From Ligustrum vulgare (taxonomy: Eukaryota > Streptophyta > Magnoliopsida > Lamiales > Oleaceae): a stretch of DNA of 64,000 nucleotides. The first letter of the stretch is position 1. Every line of letters begins with the position of its first letter. This document shows positions 23,101-33,804 of the stretch, piece by piece. Made by a program: the position numbers and the translations under genes. Location: contig OY743169.1 in the NCBI GenBank assembly GCA_963555705.1, positions 9,486,014 through 9,550,013 on the forward strand. The letters run 5' to 3'. Under the pieces are notes generated by a model. It was given only the letters and a program-made list of their open reading frames with translations. It was not told the origin of the DNA and searched no databases.

Positions 23101-24781
23101 GGCTGCACCACACTTTGAAACCTTGAAAACTGTAAGTCAACTTTGCATAGGAAAGGCTAAGTATGAGTGTTATTTGCACTATCGATGTTGGTGCAGAAAA
23201 CGGGGATTGGGGAATGCATTCGTAGTTAAGTTGTTACTTCCAGTTGATTCTCCATTGTACATTTGCTTTATCTCTTTGGCACATATTTTGTTGCTTTAAT
23301 AGTTATCTAACATAAGATATGAGACTTACATTAGTTGGTTACATTGCAAGTGAGAGCAGCGCTATAATTTGCAGTAGACACCATTAAGGCTTCTGTGAAT
23401 AATTTCCATCATTCCTGTGAATTTGAACATATACTGATTTATTTCCTCCATCCTGTGTGAAGAAATGGATCCCAGTCATAAATGAACAGTGGATAACGGT
23501 AAAAACTAATGCTGTACCACATGTACAAATGTTAACTACAAAAACTCTTGAGATATATGAGATATCCAAGAACACCGTGACTCCTCATATCATCCGAGTT
23601 CAGGAAATTGCTGATCCTTATTTCCAAGTGAGATATTCATGTACTCAACCTTATTTGTTTGCTCTCTCTCACTCTCTCTTTCTGCGCCATCTGAATTAAA
23701 CCTAATTTAATTGCAGGAATTAAGGAAATTTAGCAAACCATATATTGATCAGGTTGCCACTTCAACAAGACCTCATGTTGATATAATCCGGACTACTTTA
23801 AAACCCTATACAAAGAAGGCAGTTCATGCTTATGGAAAGTTCCTCGAGTCTGCAACAGTGTACCATCATCAGGTAATGTATGCATTCTTCACTCTAATTA
23901 ATTCATTTGGTTCTCTTTTACAGATTTCTTTTGATTCAACGGGTACAAATGATTAATACCTCCTCTATACCCAGTTGATATTAACATTTGACTTAGATCT
24001 GCAGCACCTGACTCTTGCTCAGTCTCACTTGTATGCGTACACACTCTACACCTCCAAGCTTTAGCCTTTAAGATCCCAATACTGTAGTTCAAATGTGATT
24101 TTTTGGGGGATAGATGGAGATTACATTGAAAGAAGTTGTTCATTTATAGAATTTTAATAGCTTATCCCACTCTGTATAGAGAACTGATCCTTGCTCTTTT
24201 TGTTGATCATACAGAAGTTTTAAAAATCATCAAATCCATCTAAATTAGAAAGTCATCACCAATGACTGCCACAAAGACCACCTCTGGGTCATATTGCATT
24301 ATTTCAATTTTATTTCTTATCTTGTGTGAAGGTTCAAAATGCTGTACATGAAAAACTGAAGAGTCACGAGCTTACAAGACCTCTAACGACAAAAGAGCTT
24401 GTTTGGTTTGTTGTAAGTTTTGCTTGTATTTCTGTGGCCACGTCTCCAATTTTTCACTGTCAAGATACAAGTATCAATTGGGCTGCAACCGACTTTTTAT
24501 GTGACAGGCTTCTGCTGTGCTGGCTTTGCCCATCATCATCCTGTTCAAAATATTTTCAGGCTTCTTCTGGTTAGTTGTTTAGCCTACTTGTTGGTCATTG
24601 ATTATTTTCACAAGTCCTTTCTAATATAAAAAAGGAGATTCTATTTGAAGGGCTCTCTCGTTCGGTTGGATATCTGACATTTTCTTCTACATATTGCAGT
24701 AAAAAGGCGAAAAAGCCTATTAGAAATGGCAACTCGAACCATTCACGCCGTAAGGGCAAACGTGGACATCCGGACAAGTAA
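15772..24781 (+). CDS. Coiled-coil membrane protein, 13 exons, 444 aa
   Basis: Coding exons read: 15772-15940, 17598-17725, 17852-18037, 21769-21837, 21933-21989, 22743-22796, 22872-22934, 23069-23131, 23463-23627, 23717-23872, 24332-24412, 24508-24569, 24700-24781. They sum to 1335 nt and keep one frame to TAA. The protein begins [19 protein letters not shown], a signal peptide (about 1-23). Residues 45-200 are a charged coiled coil ([20 protein letters not shown]). HGAWLPPWL follows near 205. Residues 265-370 carry repeated KP/RPHV segments. A hydrophobic segment (about 393-417) and a basic tail ([16 protein letters not shown]) end it. The order and motifs match the plant family annotated as myosin heavy chain-related or DNA repair ATPase-related (Arabidopsis At2g24420/At4g31340, from memory). 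Those names are weak; an endomembrane protein anchored at the C-terminus is my inference. Introns 5 and 7 have GC-AG borders. Confidence 0.9.
15941..17597 (+). other. Intron 1 of the coiled-coil gene, with a MITE
   Basis: It has a GTTAGT donor and a TTTGAAG acceptor that joins codon 57 in frame. The part 17245-17405 starts TTAAGGGTTTGTTTGG and ends CCAAACGAACACTAAAA, imperfect inverted ends of a miniature element (PIF/Harbinger- or hAT-like; superfamily not settled). Minus-strand frames at 16380-16843 look accidental. Confidence 0.65.
18114..18453. mobile_element. Miniature inverted-repeat element in intron 3
   Basis: The left end AGGTTGCACGGATACG and the inverted right end AAGATTGCACGAACAC are similar over about 16 bp. 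Near the left end GTGTCGGTCACCGACAC is a palindrome. No target duplication was settled. Confidence 0.5.
19148..21234 (-). mobile_element. Non-autonomous Helitron, minus orientation
   Basis: On the minus strand the 3' end shows the hairpin CGTGCAACGCACG, then nine bases, then CTAG, followed by T. The 5' end reads TCTACAATATTTAAAAAGG and is preceded by A. An A-T insertion site, a 5' TC, a 3' hairpin and CTRR are the Helitron rules. No Rep/helicase is encoded. An alternative 5' end is duplicated inside (see 20611-21234). Confidence 0.8.
20611..21234. repeat. Direct duplication of the Helitron 5' portion
   Basis: Positions 20611-20903 and 20955-21234 are two diverged direct copies of about 290 bp, each ending (plus strand) with a sequence whose complement is TCTACAATAT. 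They are separated by a GTAGAT minisatellite (about 20893-20954). This means the Helitron carries two candidate 5' termini. A (TA)n microsatellite lies at 20119-20150. Confidence 0.8.
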
Positions 24782-24820
24782 AGTTGGGAACTATGGTCAA
24801 AACTACTATCCAGGGTATGC

Positions 24821-25032
24821 AATTAAGCCTCTAAGAAAACTTAAGCTCCGTTTGGTAACATTGTAGCAATTATAGATTGGTTTATTTATATTTTTGAGGT
24901 AAAATACGTTGTTGAAAAGTGGAAAGTGGAAAGAGAAAATGTGCGTGGTTAAAAATGACATGAAAAATTGTATTGTTTATAAATTAGTTTATAAATTGTA
25001 ACGATTGCATTGAAGAACAGAGGCTTAATATT
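24821..25032. mobile_element. MITE family B copy in the 3' UTR intron
   Basis: The ends ATTAAGCCTCT and AGAGGCTTAAT are perfect 11-bp inverted repeats. Inside lie CTCCGTTTGGTAAC and TTATAAATTAGTTTATAAAT, shared with the copies near 5880-6915 and 11449-11610. It begins only six bases after the predicted splice donor at 24815. Confidence 0.7.
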
Positions 25033-25599
25033 GTTGGGATCATTTTCACTTTATGTATAAGGATATACTTATTTGTGCGCATATCAATTAGAATCAGCAA
25101 TTAGAGTTGGATTTGAGTGTGGGTTCGCAAGGAGGGGTCAACCCCTCTAATGAAGCTCTAAGTTGCAGATAGGCTAGGACTTATCCATTATGCTAATTCG
25201 GTCACATTTTTATTAGCAAATGAGGCAGTTGTGCAGGAGGGAAAAAATAATGTGTACTCATATTGGATCCTTTTGTCATGTATGAAGTTGGTTGGGGAAG
25301 AGAACTTGACATTCTTTATATATGGGTGTCAAATGGCTTCTGGAAAAATCGGGTTAACAACTTTAGTAAAGTGAAAAGAAAATATTTATCTGTAGAGTCC
25401 ACTGTCAGATTCTGGTATGTGGACCCATCCCTTGCAGTCTTTGAGTTAGGGCACTATGGGTGTCGGGAGCCCAATTGATTGAGGCTGTCTAGGAATGAGG
25501 CAGGTATTACATCACATGTAATGGGATAATTTTGGTGTCCCATGTCAATAGTGAAGAGAATTAATATTGATTGTGCTCTTGTTTAGTATTCATTAAAGT

Positions 25600-25755
25600 T
25601 TTCACATTTTTCTACACTATTCAATCTCAACCATCTATTAAAAGCCAAGCCTACAATATTTGACTTTTCAACAAAATTTTAACCATCCATTATTCTAAAA
25701 ATTCCTATTCATTTTAAAAAAAACTCATTTTAAACAATATCAAACACCCTTATAT
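25600..25755. repeat. Dispersed repeat C, copy 1
   Basis: About 150 bp with CAATCTCAACCATC, AATATTTGACTTTTCAA and TTTTAAACAATA is shared, diverged, with 28230-28395. It is probably a miniature element; the ends were not defined. Confidence 0.6.
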
Positions 25756-26837
25756 GTAGGTGTGATTGGCTTCTATAATATCATCATATCATGGTTTAAC
25801 CTTTTTAAAAGAACAAATGTCGAGTAGCTTGTAGAGCCCCTGGGGGTATAAAGTGGGACACATTTGGTGCTTCATGAATAATAAGACTCTTTAGATTTTG
25901 AATGTCTTGAACTACTTGATAAAATTTTATGGTCTTGGGCACACCAGTGAGCTTCACAAGCCAAGCTACTATAGAATTTACAGGCTTGAAAGCATGTTCA
26001 GTTCCATCTGGTTTCAACATATGAGCAATTGTATTATATCTTTAGACGAGTCAAACTCTGGCTGATCTGGTTCAGCGATAGTCTTAACTCTTAACAAACG
26101 CTGCCACTCGCAAGATAATGAGAAAAGACATGATGAATATATGAATATACAAGTACTGAAATTGTTTAAAATGCTTATGCAATTATATTGTCTGGACTAT
26201 TGTTTCTATTTATTTATTTGTTTATTTGAAGGATTAGATAGTTGTTGGTAGTTCTGGATTTAAATGAATTAGCGAAAAAAAAATGTATGTAGCCGACTCA
26301 AAGTTTACTGGAACGTGGCTTAACTTGCTGTTTGTAAGTAGTTACTTTTTTGAGAAGAGGCAATTTGAAGTAAATGGCTATTTTACCTGGAGTAAATACT
26401 TTTTTTCAGTCTTGATGATTCGTCTCAATCACTCTTAAGTTATATTTCCTGTGTCGTTTTGTGCAGATGGATTTGGTCTTTTCTCACGGGTGTTTGGGCT
26501 TCAAGAGCTCTCTTTTATGACTTGTTATAGACTGTTGCTGGGAATGTTTTTGCAAATTCCATTTTATTTGTGAAGGATATGGCAATAGAAAAATGTAGTT
26601 TTGAAGTATCACAGTTTCAAATGGTTAGCCTAGGAATTTGTGTATTAATTATTATCTATGTCATGTTTTGGTGTAATTTTCTTTTACTTTTGCTGTTAAA
26701 CCTTTCTATACAATTCTTGCATGTTTTCTAGATTTCAAAAAAAAAAAAAAAAAAAAAAAAAAAATTACTCATGTTTTTCTAAAATTTATATTGAGTATTA
26801 GTTATCTCAACACTTAAAACATCAAGAAATGTTTATA

Positions 26838-27000
26838 GCTCCCGTTTGGTGCGAATTAAAATCAGATTTAGAGTAGATTTTGATACAAGTTGATGAAATG
26901 TGCGGTTGAAAAGTTGTGGACCTCAAGAAAATGAAATATGTGATTGAAATTAATTATTAATTTTGACATAGATTAAAATCTTGATTGATACCAGACAAGG
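26838..27000. mobile_element. Short MITE-like repeat
   Basis: The left CCGTTTGGTGCGAATTAAAA and the inverted right TTGTCTGGTATCAATCAAGA are imperfect inverted ends about 160 bp apart. No target duplication was settled. Confidence 0.4.
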
Positions 27001-27949
27001 TCATATTATTGTTTAGATTTTTTGGTAATTAGATTGTTGTATATTTACTTGTTGATCTTTTATCTAGTGAACTCTTAAGAATTTAAAAAATATATATATA
27101 ATTTCTTTTGGTTTTAGTCGACACCTAACGTGTAGATGGTAAATGATATTTGGAAGTGTCTAATTTACTTGAATATTTAAGGTAGAGTTACAAGCAGAAA
27201 TCGTCAAATCGAATCAAAATCGCATTTTAGAAATCGTCGAATTGGTCACGTGGATCCGTCAACGAAATGGTTTTGAATTGGACCAAATAAGTCAAGAATG
27301 ATTTGGTTTAGATTTAAAATTTTTAGGGTAAATTAGGTTCAATCGTGTTTTTACTTTTTAAATTAAAAATCTCAGATATACTAGACATAATTATTCAAAT
27401 CAAGTAACTAATTTCCTCTCCTTCAACTATCAATCCACCCCGACGGATGACTCAGTCAGTTCCACACCACAAACCCCACCTATTCATTTTTTCTACCTAA
27501 ATCAAAATGCCACAATCCATTGCTCTTCACTTCGATGGCATCCCCTCCTACCGGAGGCAACAACCTCACCAATTCAGGCGACAATAGCTGCCTAATACGG
27601 TGGCTCAACAACACAAAGATGATGGTGCAAAAGCTTGAACAATGGCGATGGTGCCAATGCTATATCGCTGCGCGCAGGGTCGCTATTATCTCAATGTCTC
27701 CCTAATCTAGAATTGACTTGCTTTGTAGTGAGGCTTAGTAGACCAGTCGCGGCTCTCTCCATTGTCATTCTCTTCCCCGCTTCAAATTTCTACTTGGTCC
27801 TCTCACTCCACTAGGACAATTCTCACCAAATCGAGCCATTGTAAGAGATAATTCCATCCTTACAAAGATTTAAGTTTCTTTGTTGCTACAGGTGGTGACG
27901 ACGGGTTTGGGGATTTTGTTGGTGTAAGGTATTGATGATTGTGGTGTGC

Positions 27950-28025
27950 TGTGGTAGGTAGGTAGGTAGTGGTGGTAGTGGTAGTGGTGGTGGTGGTGGT
28001 GGTGGTGGTGCTGGAGGCGGTGGCG
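27950..28025. repeat. GTG/GTA microsatellite
   Basis: GGTAGGTAGGTAGTGGTGGTA is followed by a run of GGT units. Confidence 0.9.
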
Positions 28026-28079
28026 AGTGTGCAGATATTCTCAGATCTACAATAAAGTATATGTCAGAGACAAGAAATT

Positions 28080-29290
28080 GATAGAAATTTGCAATTGTAA
28101 TTAATTTCTAACTGTAATTCATTATAATTTATAACTAATTCAATTAATTTTAAAAATAAAAAAAATAAAATTTCGAGTGTTGTAATATACAATTAAGTTA
28201 CAATAGTAATTACTCAGTCCTTTTTTGATTCTCATCAAAAATTTCTTTTTTTTTCTACAGTACTCAATCTCGACCATCAACTAAAAGTCAAGCCAATAAT
28301 ATTTGACTTTTCAATTAAATCTCAATCATCCATTCTCCTAAAAACTACTATTCATTTCAAAAAAATTATTTTTAAACAATACAAAACACACACTTAGTTA
28401 CAGTTGTCATTAATTGTAAAATTGAAATGAAGTTACAGTTGCAATTAATTACAATTCGTAATTGATTGCAATTACAATTATATTTGCAACTTAATTGTAA
28501 TTAATTAGTTAGTTATATTTGTAATTGATTACAAAATTGAAGTAAAGTTACAATTGTAAACTGTAATTGATTACTGAATGTAATTACCTTGTAATTGCTT
28601 GTAATTAAGGTGAATGTAACTAATTCAATTAATTTTAGCAAAATAAAATCCGTCATATTTTACAATTCATTAGTTACAATTTGTAACTAATTCAATTAAT
28701 TTTAGAAAAATAAAAATATGTCATGTTTTACAAAGTTATTAGTTACAATTGTAGTTAATTATAAAATTGAAATAATGTTACAACTGTAATTAATTTTAAA
28801 CCGCTATTTTACATAATGTAATTCAGTTGCAATTATAGTTGATATTAAAGTAAATGTAACTAATTTAGCAAAAAAAAATATTACCTTTCACAATTTCGTT
28901 AGTTACAATTGCATTTAATTGAAAAATTAAAATAATGTTGTAATTGTAATTAATTACAAACTGTAATTAATTATGATTTATGACCAATTCAATTAATTTT
29001 AAAAGAAAAATAAAATTTTGAGTGACTTGTAATTAAATTACAATAGTAATTACTTACTTACAGTTGTAATTAATTGTAAAATTGAAATTAATTTACAATA
29101 TAATAATTTACAAGCTTTAATTGATTAAAAAAAAATTACAAGCTGTAATTATTACAGATTAATGTAAGTTGCAATTGTAATCAAGTTACGATTGTAATTA
29201 AATATAATACTTAATTGATTACAATCACAATTGTAACTTGATTGTAATTAATTATAAGCAATCAATATGATTTACATTGTCTGATTACCT
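28080..29290. repeat. Degenerate TACAATTGTAATTAATT tract
   Basis: The motif ACAATTGTAATTAATT and close variants recur every 30-80 bp on both strands for about 1.2 kb, interrupted by dispersed repeat C (28230-28395). Many units are self-complementary. No coding frame is seen. Confidence 0.75.
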
Positions 29291-30298
29291 AATTTTGGTA
29301 ATATGTTTTATATTCTTAAAATATTTTTTAAAATGCCTGATATTAAAAAATTAGCCCTTTAAAGTTTTGTATTTGTGTACTTAACCCAAATTTTTATTGC
29401 GGTTTGAAACCAAATCGGATCAGTGAAGAAATATATAAAAATAAAAAAGGAAATGTTTTGAAAATTCGGTCAATATGTCAAATTTAATAGTTGTATGGAT
29501 ATTCTTGTTAATTTCTATTACATTTATTACCCAATTAGATAATTACCATATTTCAAAATTCAAATAAATCCAATAATTTCTATCCAAATATTCTATGAAT
29601 GGTTTGAGTCCATAACAACAAACAACGATAATCTTACATAATTTTTAGAGAATATTGCGCTCTACACGGTTAAAATAACACTAAATTGAATAGTACATTG
29701 CAACCAGAAAATTTTGAAAAATACGTTGCATCCAGACCTTTCCGCGCCTACACTGCTATGCTCTTCTTCCCCACTAACCCACCACCCACACTGAACCATC
29801 ACCACCACCGAACGGAGGCCCCTCTTAGCCTAAAAAAGGGGACAAAATAACTATATTGGAATTTTTTTCGTGATTTCGTTTTGATTTAAGCCCTTTTTGG
29901 TCCTAGAGAAATTGAACGAATTTTTCGTCAAATTTATTTTCAACCACATATTTATATGAGACTCACCACTTTACACATTTTCAACAACTAAATAGGCTCT
30001 TAGTTAGTATTTTAATTTATAATTGATATATATAGTTTATTTATATTTATTGTCAATAAAGTATAAGTATATATTGAAATCAATGAACTAGTGGTATAAA
30101 TGTAGAAAGACAAAAAATATATGGTGAAATCGGTGGTTTAAAACTAGACCAAACCGTTAGGTTTAAGTTTGAGTTTTTCTCAAATTGTTTTAAACGATTT
30201 GGTTTAGGTTTGAGTTTTTTTCAAATTGATTTAAATGATTTGATTTCAAAATCTTTCAAAAATCGGTGAAACTGAATAGCTTACACTCTAATTTAAGG

Positions 30299-30870
30299 AA
30301 TGTAGAATTTTTTTTCTTTGCCTTGAACAATTCTTTAATCAAATTTTACACATTTGATTTATATTTTTCCCCCCTTTGAAGGGGATAAATGAATTTTATT
30401 CCTTCCCTAAGAAAGGAGGCTAGAACTTGGTGATTAATCCGCTAAGAGTATCTCCAAGAGATAGTTTACAAACATGTTTTATTCGTAATAGTTATCATTT
30501 TTAAATGAGTACAGCCAAAGGGACCGAAAAAAGCAACCGAAACTTGTACCGAAAATTTATGAGCTGTTGATTTTGTAGTTAATGTGATGGGTAAATTAAT
30601 GGATGTCTGCTATGTGTGTATGTTTAAAACTTTATGTTAAAGATTTGATTCCTGTAGCATGATTGTTTTTAAATATAGACATTTGAATAATTTAAGAAGT
30701 AGAGAATTAAATTATATTTCATTAAAAATTTAAATTTTAGTATATTTTGATAAAGATTGATACAAGTTGTTGGTGTCATTGATTGTATGACTGAAAATAA
30801 GTATTAGAAAAATAGAGTTTTGGAGTCAAATTTATAAAGAGAATTGTATATTCTGTTATTGCTTGGTGTA
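30299..30870. other. AT-rich intergenic DNA, nothing recognised
   Basis: No frame or repeat with a partner in the window was seen. Confidence 0.5.
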
Positions 30871-30879
30871 TGTTGGGTG

Positions 30880-31425
30880 ATAGATTTTCTCTGAAGGATA
30901 TGGGTTCACTGCATTACTTCTTAGGAGTGGAAGTTATACCCACTTGAGATGGAATCTTCTCATATCACAACATAAATATGTTCGTGATCTATTGGGTAAC
31001 AACAACATGAGTGGGGCAAAGGATGTATCAACACCACTTTCAACTAGCATCTCTCTTCAACTGGTTGATGGAACAGCTCTTGTAGATAGCTTAGAATATC
31101 GTCGACTTCACGCGTCCTGATATTTCCTTTGCTGTCAATAAATTGTCACAATTCATGCACAAGCCAACGACAACTCATTGGACAACAACAAAACGTCTTC
31201 TCAGATATTTGAAACATACTATTTTCCATGGCATTCAGCTTAAAAAATCTGGAAATCCAATTTTACAAACCTACTCCGATGATGATTGGGCAGGAAACAT
31301 GGATGATAATACATCAACATCAACCGACATAAGCTTCTTAGGATCAAATCCTATCTAATGGAGTTCAAAGAAACGAGCAGTGGCACGCTCAACCACGGAA
31401 GCAGAATACCAAGAAATGTCAATGT
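30880..31425 (+). pseudogene. Decayed copia reverse transcriptase/RNase H end
   Basis: The plus strand reads FSLKDMGSLHYFLGVEV, then, after a frameshift, LSQFMHKPTTTHW, LLRYLKHTI, YSDDDWAGN and ARSTTEAEY, the usual order of the end of copia RT and the start of RNase H. Stops and frameshifts (for example near 30947 and 31110) show it is dead. It joins abruptly to the gag end of another copia copy near 31430. Confidence 0.85.
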
Positions 31426-31429
31426 GATT

Positions 31430-32258
31430 GTTGGTAGTTCTTGTGGAAATGATTCCATGACTTTTCCTGTTAAGCATGAGGCAAATAAGTTCACCACTAT
31501 TCATATTTACAATAAGAATCAGAATGAGTGACCTATTTGCACTTATTACCAGTACGACTATACTGGAACACAGTTGATAAATGTTACAAGCTTCATGGTT
31601 AACCTCCAATTTTATTCCTCATCAGGTCACTTCTCATGGCAACATTGGAAGTTTTGTGCAAATGCTGGATCATGCTCAATATCACCACTTAATGAATGTA
31701 TTAAGTTCTCACTTATTTGCTGCTAAGAAGATTGGTACAGAGACCGATGCTACTCCTACTTATACATCAGGTACTTGCTTTTACAGTTTCAATTAATCCA
31801 ATACTTGATTCTCCTTGATACTGACAGTTGATTCAGGTGCCTCCAATTATATATACTTTACTAGGTCTGCATTTGACATAATGAGACCTGTTCAGAATTC
31901 TTTTTTTTTTATATTGCCTAATCACATTTGAGTTCTTGTTTATTTTACTGGAACTGTGAGACTCAATTCTCATCTGGTGTTTGAAGATGTACCCTATGTA
32001 CCCCAGTTCAAATTCAATTTGCTTTATATGTGCTCTTTAACTGGGAAATCTTCTTTGCATGTCGGCTTTCTTGCTCACTCATGTATTATTCAGGATCTGC
32101 ACAACTAGGAGATGATTGGCAATGATGAAATCATTGAAGGCCTCTATGTCATTGAAGTTGATTCTTTTGTTTCTGACAAAAATAATTGTACAGTACATGA
32201 CATTTGTAATTCTACTATTTCTATAGCCCATAATGTTAGTAGCCATACTTGGCGTAGT
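31430..32258 (+). pseudogene. Decayed copia gag end, protease, pre-integrase
   Basis: A gag zinc-knuckle remnant (VDKCYKLHG, about 31570) is followed by a protease-like remnant at about 31830-31850 and the FNLLYMC and ISIAHNVSSHTW pre-integrase region near 32010-32250. It contains many stops. Sequence of the same kind resumes at 37546, beyond the young copia insertion, so 31430-32258, 37546-37840 and 38540-39000 are probably parts of one old element. Confidence 0.75.
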
Positions 32259-32549
32259 TGAACGAATCACAGCACTAGCACCCACAGAAAAAGGAACATG
32301 AGTGCAGTTTTACCAAATAAGAAAGTCTACTGGACTGAAATCGCACAATACTTTAGCACTTTTATTTTTCAGCTTACATTTTTGTTTGTTCCATTTTATT
32401 TCTCTTCTTGATGAGTTGTCACTCAATGATTGGGTCACTCTTTTCCTTCCTGCATTTAAATACTGGAACATTGTTCACTTTTGCTTGATTTTTTCACTGA
32501 ATGAATAAAAATATTTTTCCTTCAATATCTGTAAACTGCATTTTGCTCA
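32259..32549 (+). repeat. 5' LTR of young copia
   Basis: It begins TGAACGAATCACAGCAC and ends TTTTGCTCA, and is nearly identical to 37249-37540. Confidence 0.95.
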
Positions 32550-32562
32550 TGGTATCAGAGCA
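32550..32562 (+). promoter_or_regulatory. Primer-binding site, initiator Met tRNA
   Basis: TGGTATCAGAGCA follows immediately after the 5' LTR, the standard plant initiator-Met primer site. Confidence 0.95.
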
Positions 32563-32612
32563 GAGCTGAAGATACCTGGAACTGACCACGAAATCCATTT
32601 GTTGAAGAAGAT

Positions 32613-33209
32613 ATGGCATACATGAATCCACCGGAGATAAACACTGGGGATGGAACAACAGAGAAGGAGTATTCAAACAAGGATCCGTTAGATCTGCAAA
32701 ATTCAGATCATCCTGGTATGCTTTTGGTTACCTCAGTTTTAACAGGCAGAAATTATCTTAGTTGGAGTAGATCAATTGTCATAGCATTGGGAGCTAAAAT
32801 GAAATTGGGGTTCATTGATGGAAATTGTGATAAACCTACTGAAAATCAGTCTAAAATCGAGCAATGGATAAGGGTAGACTGTATGGTCAGATCATGGCTA
32901 TTAAATTCAATTGATAAAGACATCGTGGAAGCTTTCATTTATACAAAATCAGCAAAGGATCTGTGGTTGGAATTGAAGGAGAGGTATGGTGAGTGCAATG
33001 GTCCAATGATTTACCAATTGCAAAGGGAGATAAGCAGCATCTCGCAAGGGGTATTGACAATTGAGAAGTACTTTACGAAATTGAAGAAGTTATGGGATGA
33101 ATTGGCATGCTTAATGCCAATACCAATTTGTACCTGCACAGCCTCAAAGGAAGTTTCAGATCTAACAGTTTTCAATCAACTCATGCAGTTTCTAATGGGA
33201 TACTTTTGA
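32613..33209 (+). CDS. Copia gag, N-terminal part
   Basis: A 198-codon frame includes SDHPGMLLVTSVLTGRNYLS, a plant copia gag N-terminus, then WLLNSIDKDI and a KLWDEL region; it would form the capsid of the virus-like particle. The frame stops at 33209, and homologous sequence continues in the +1 frame at once (DHIRNQILVMDP, about 33209-33245), so a frameshift separates the capsid and nucleocapsid parts. The start is the first ATG after the primer-binding site. Confidence 0.9.
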   Translation: MAYMNPPEINTGDGTTEKEYSNKDPLDLQNSDHPGMLLVTSVLTGRNYLSWSRSIVIALGAKMKLGFIDGNCDKPTENQSKIEQWIRVDCMVRSWLLNSIDKDIVEAFIYTKSAKDLWLELKERYGECNGPMIYQLQREISSISQGVLTIEKYFTKLKKLWDELACLMPIPICTCTASKEVSDLTVFNQLMQFLMGYF

Positions 33210-33234
33210 TCACATTAGGAATCAGATTCTGGTA

Positions 33235-33804
33235 ATGGATCCACTTCCTTCAGTGAATAAGGCTTACTCCTTGGTACTGAGAGTTGAAAAACAGAGGGAA
33301 GTACACAACATTTTTCCAGAATCAAATGACCATACAGCTATGTTTGTTAGATCCACAGATTACAGAAAGGATAATGGAGGCAGAGGTAGTTTTGGTAGAG
33401 GATTTATGAAAAATAATGCTGGTAGAGGACAATTTAATTCAGGTAGAGGAAGTGGTCGAAGATATGGTTCTGAGAAAGAAAATGCCAATTGTGATCACTG
33501 TGGCATGAGAGGTCACACAAGAGATGGTTGTTTCAAGTTAATTGGATATCCTGAGTGGTATAGGATACCAAAAGAACAGAGATCAAAGGCTATGGGAGAT
33601 GGACGTTTTTTGGCTAACATGGCTGAGACACCTTTTGATTTTGAAGATGATCAGATCAATAATGCCAGGAAGATGGATATGACAGTTCCCTCAGACTTAA
33701 CCAATCGTGTTACACAAGAAGTCCTTAAAGCATTGAGGGGAAAGAAGCTGGTAGACTCTGAAAACAAGGTGAATTTTGCACAATCAAGGAATATGCAGGT
33801 ATGA
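33235..33804 (+). CDS. Copia gag, nucleocapsid part with zinc knuckle
   Basis: A frame of 189 codons continues the gag homology in the +1 frame. A Gly/Arg-rich stretch (about residues 48-80) precedes a CX2CX4HX4C zinc knuckle (CDHCGMRGHTRDGC) and FKLIGYPEWY, typical of plant copia. It overlaps the pol frame by four bases at GTATGA (33801-33804). Homology passes to the other frame a few codons before the overlap, so this probably reflects a second frameshift rather than a designed stop-start junction. Confidence 0.85.
   Translation: MDPLPSVNKAYSLVLRVEKQREVHNIFPESNDHTAMFVRSTDYRKDNGGRGSFGRGFMKNNAGRGQFNSGRGSGRRYGSEKENANCDHCGMRGHTRDGCFKLIGYPEWYRIPKEQRSKAMGDGRFLANMAETPFDFEDDQINNARKMDMTVPSDLTNRVTQEVLKALRGKKLVDSENKVNFAQSRNMQV

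Larger units (their letters stand above)
24782..26720 (+). other. 3' UTR of the coiled-coil gene, probably spliced
   Basis: A CAGG-GTATGC donor at 24815 is only 33 nt after the stop codon, and a strong acceptor TTTTGTGCAG ends at 26466. The predicted 3' UTR exon starts at 26467. The intron carries a MITE (24821-25032) and AT-rich DNA. A 71-codon minus-strand frame at 25805-26020 is not recognised and is unsupported. A 28-bp A-run lies at about 26737-26764. Confidence 0.5.
27183..30290. mobile_element. Non-autonomous hAT element, 3.1 kb
   Basis: The left end TAGAGTTACAAGC and the inverted right end TAGAGTGTAAGC are terminal inverted repeats with one indel, and the perfect 8-bp direct repeat ATTTAAGG flanks them (27175-27182, 30291-30298). 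Both subterminal parts carry AAATCG and GATTTGG-type motifs. The interior holds a moderately GC-rich segment (27420-28030, with a 61-codon frame at 27520-27705 and a GTG microsatellite), dispersed repeat C (28230-28395) and a long AT-rich palindromic tract. No transposase is seen. Confidence 0.85.

Noticed and set aside
26737..26764. A-run as the tail of a processed pseudogene
   Set aside because: The upstream gene has introns and no target duplication flanks the run; it is better read as a simple repeat near the transcript end.
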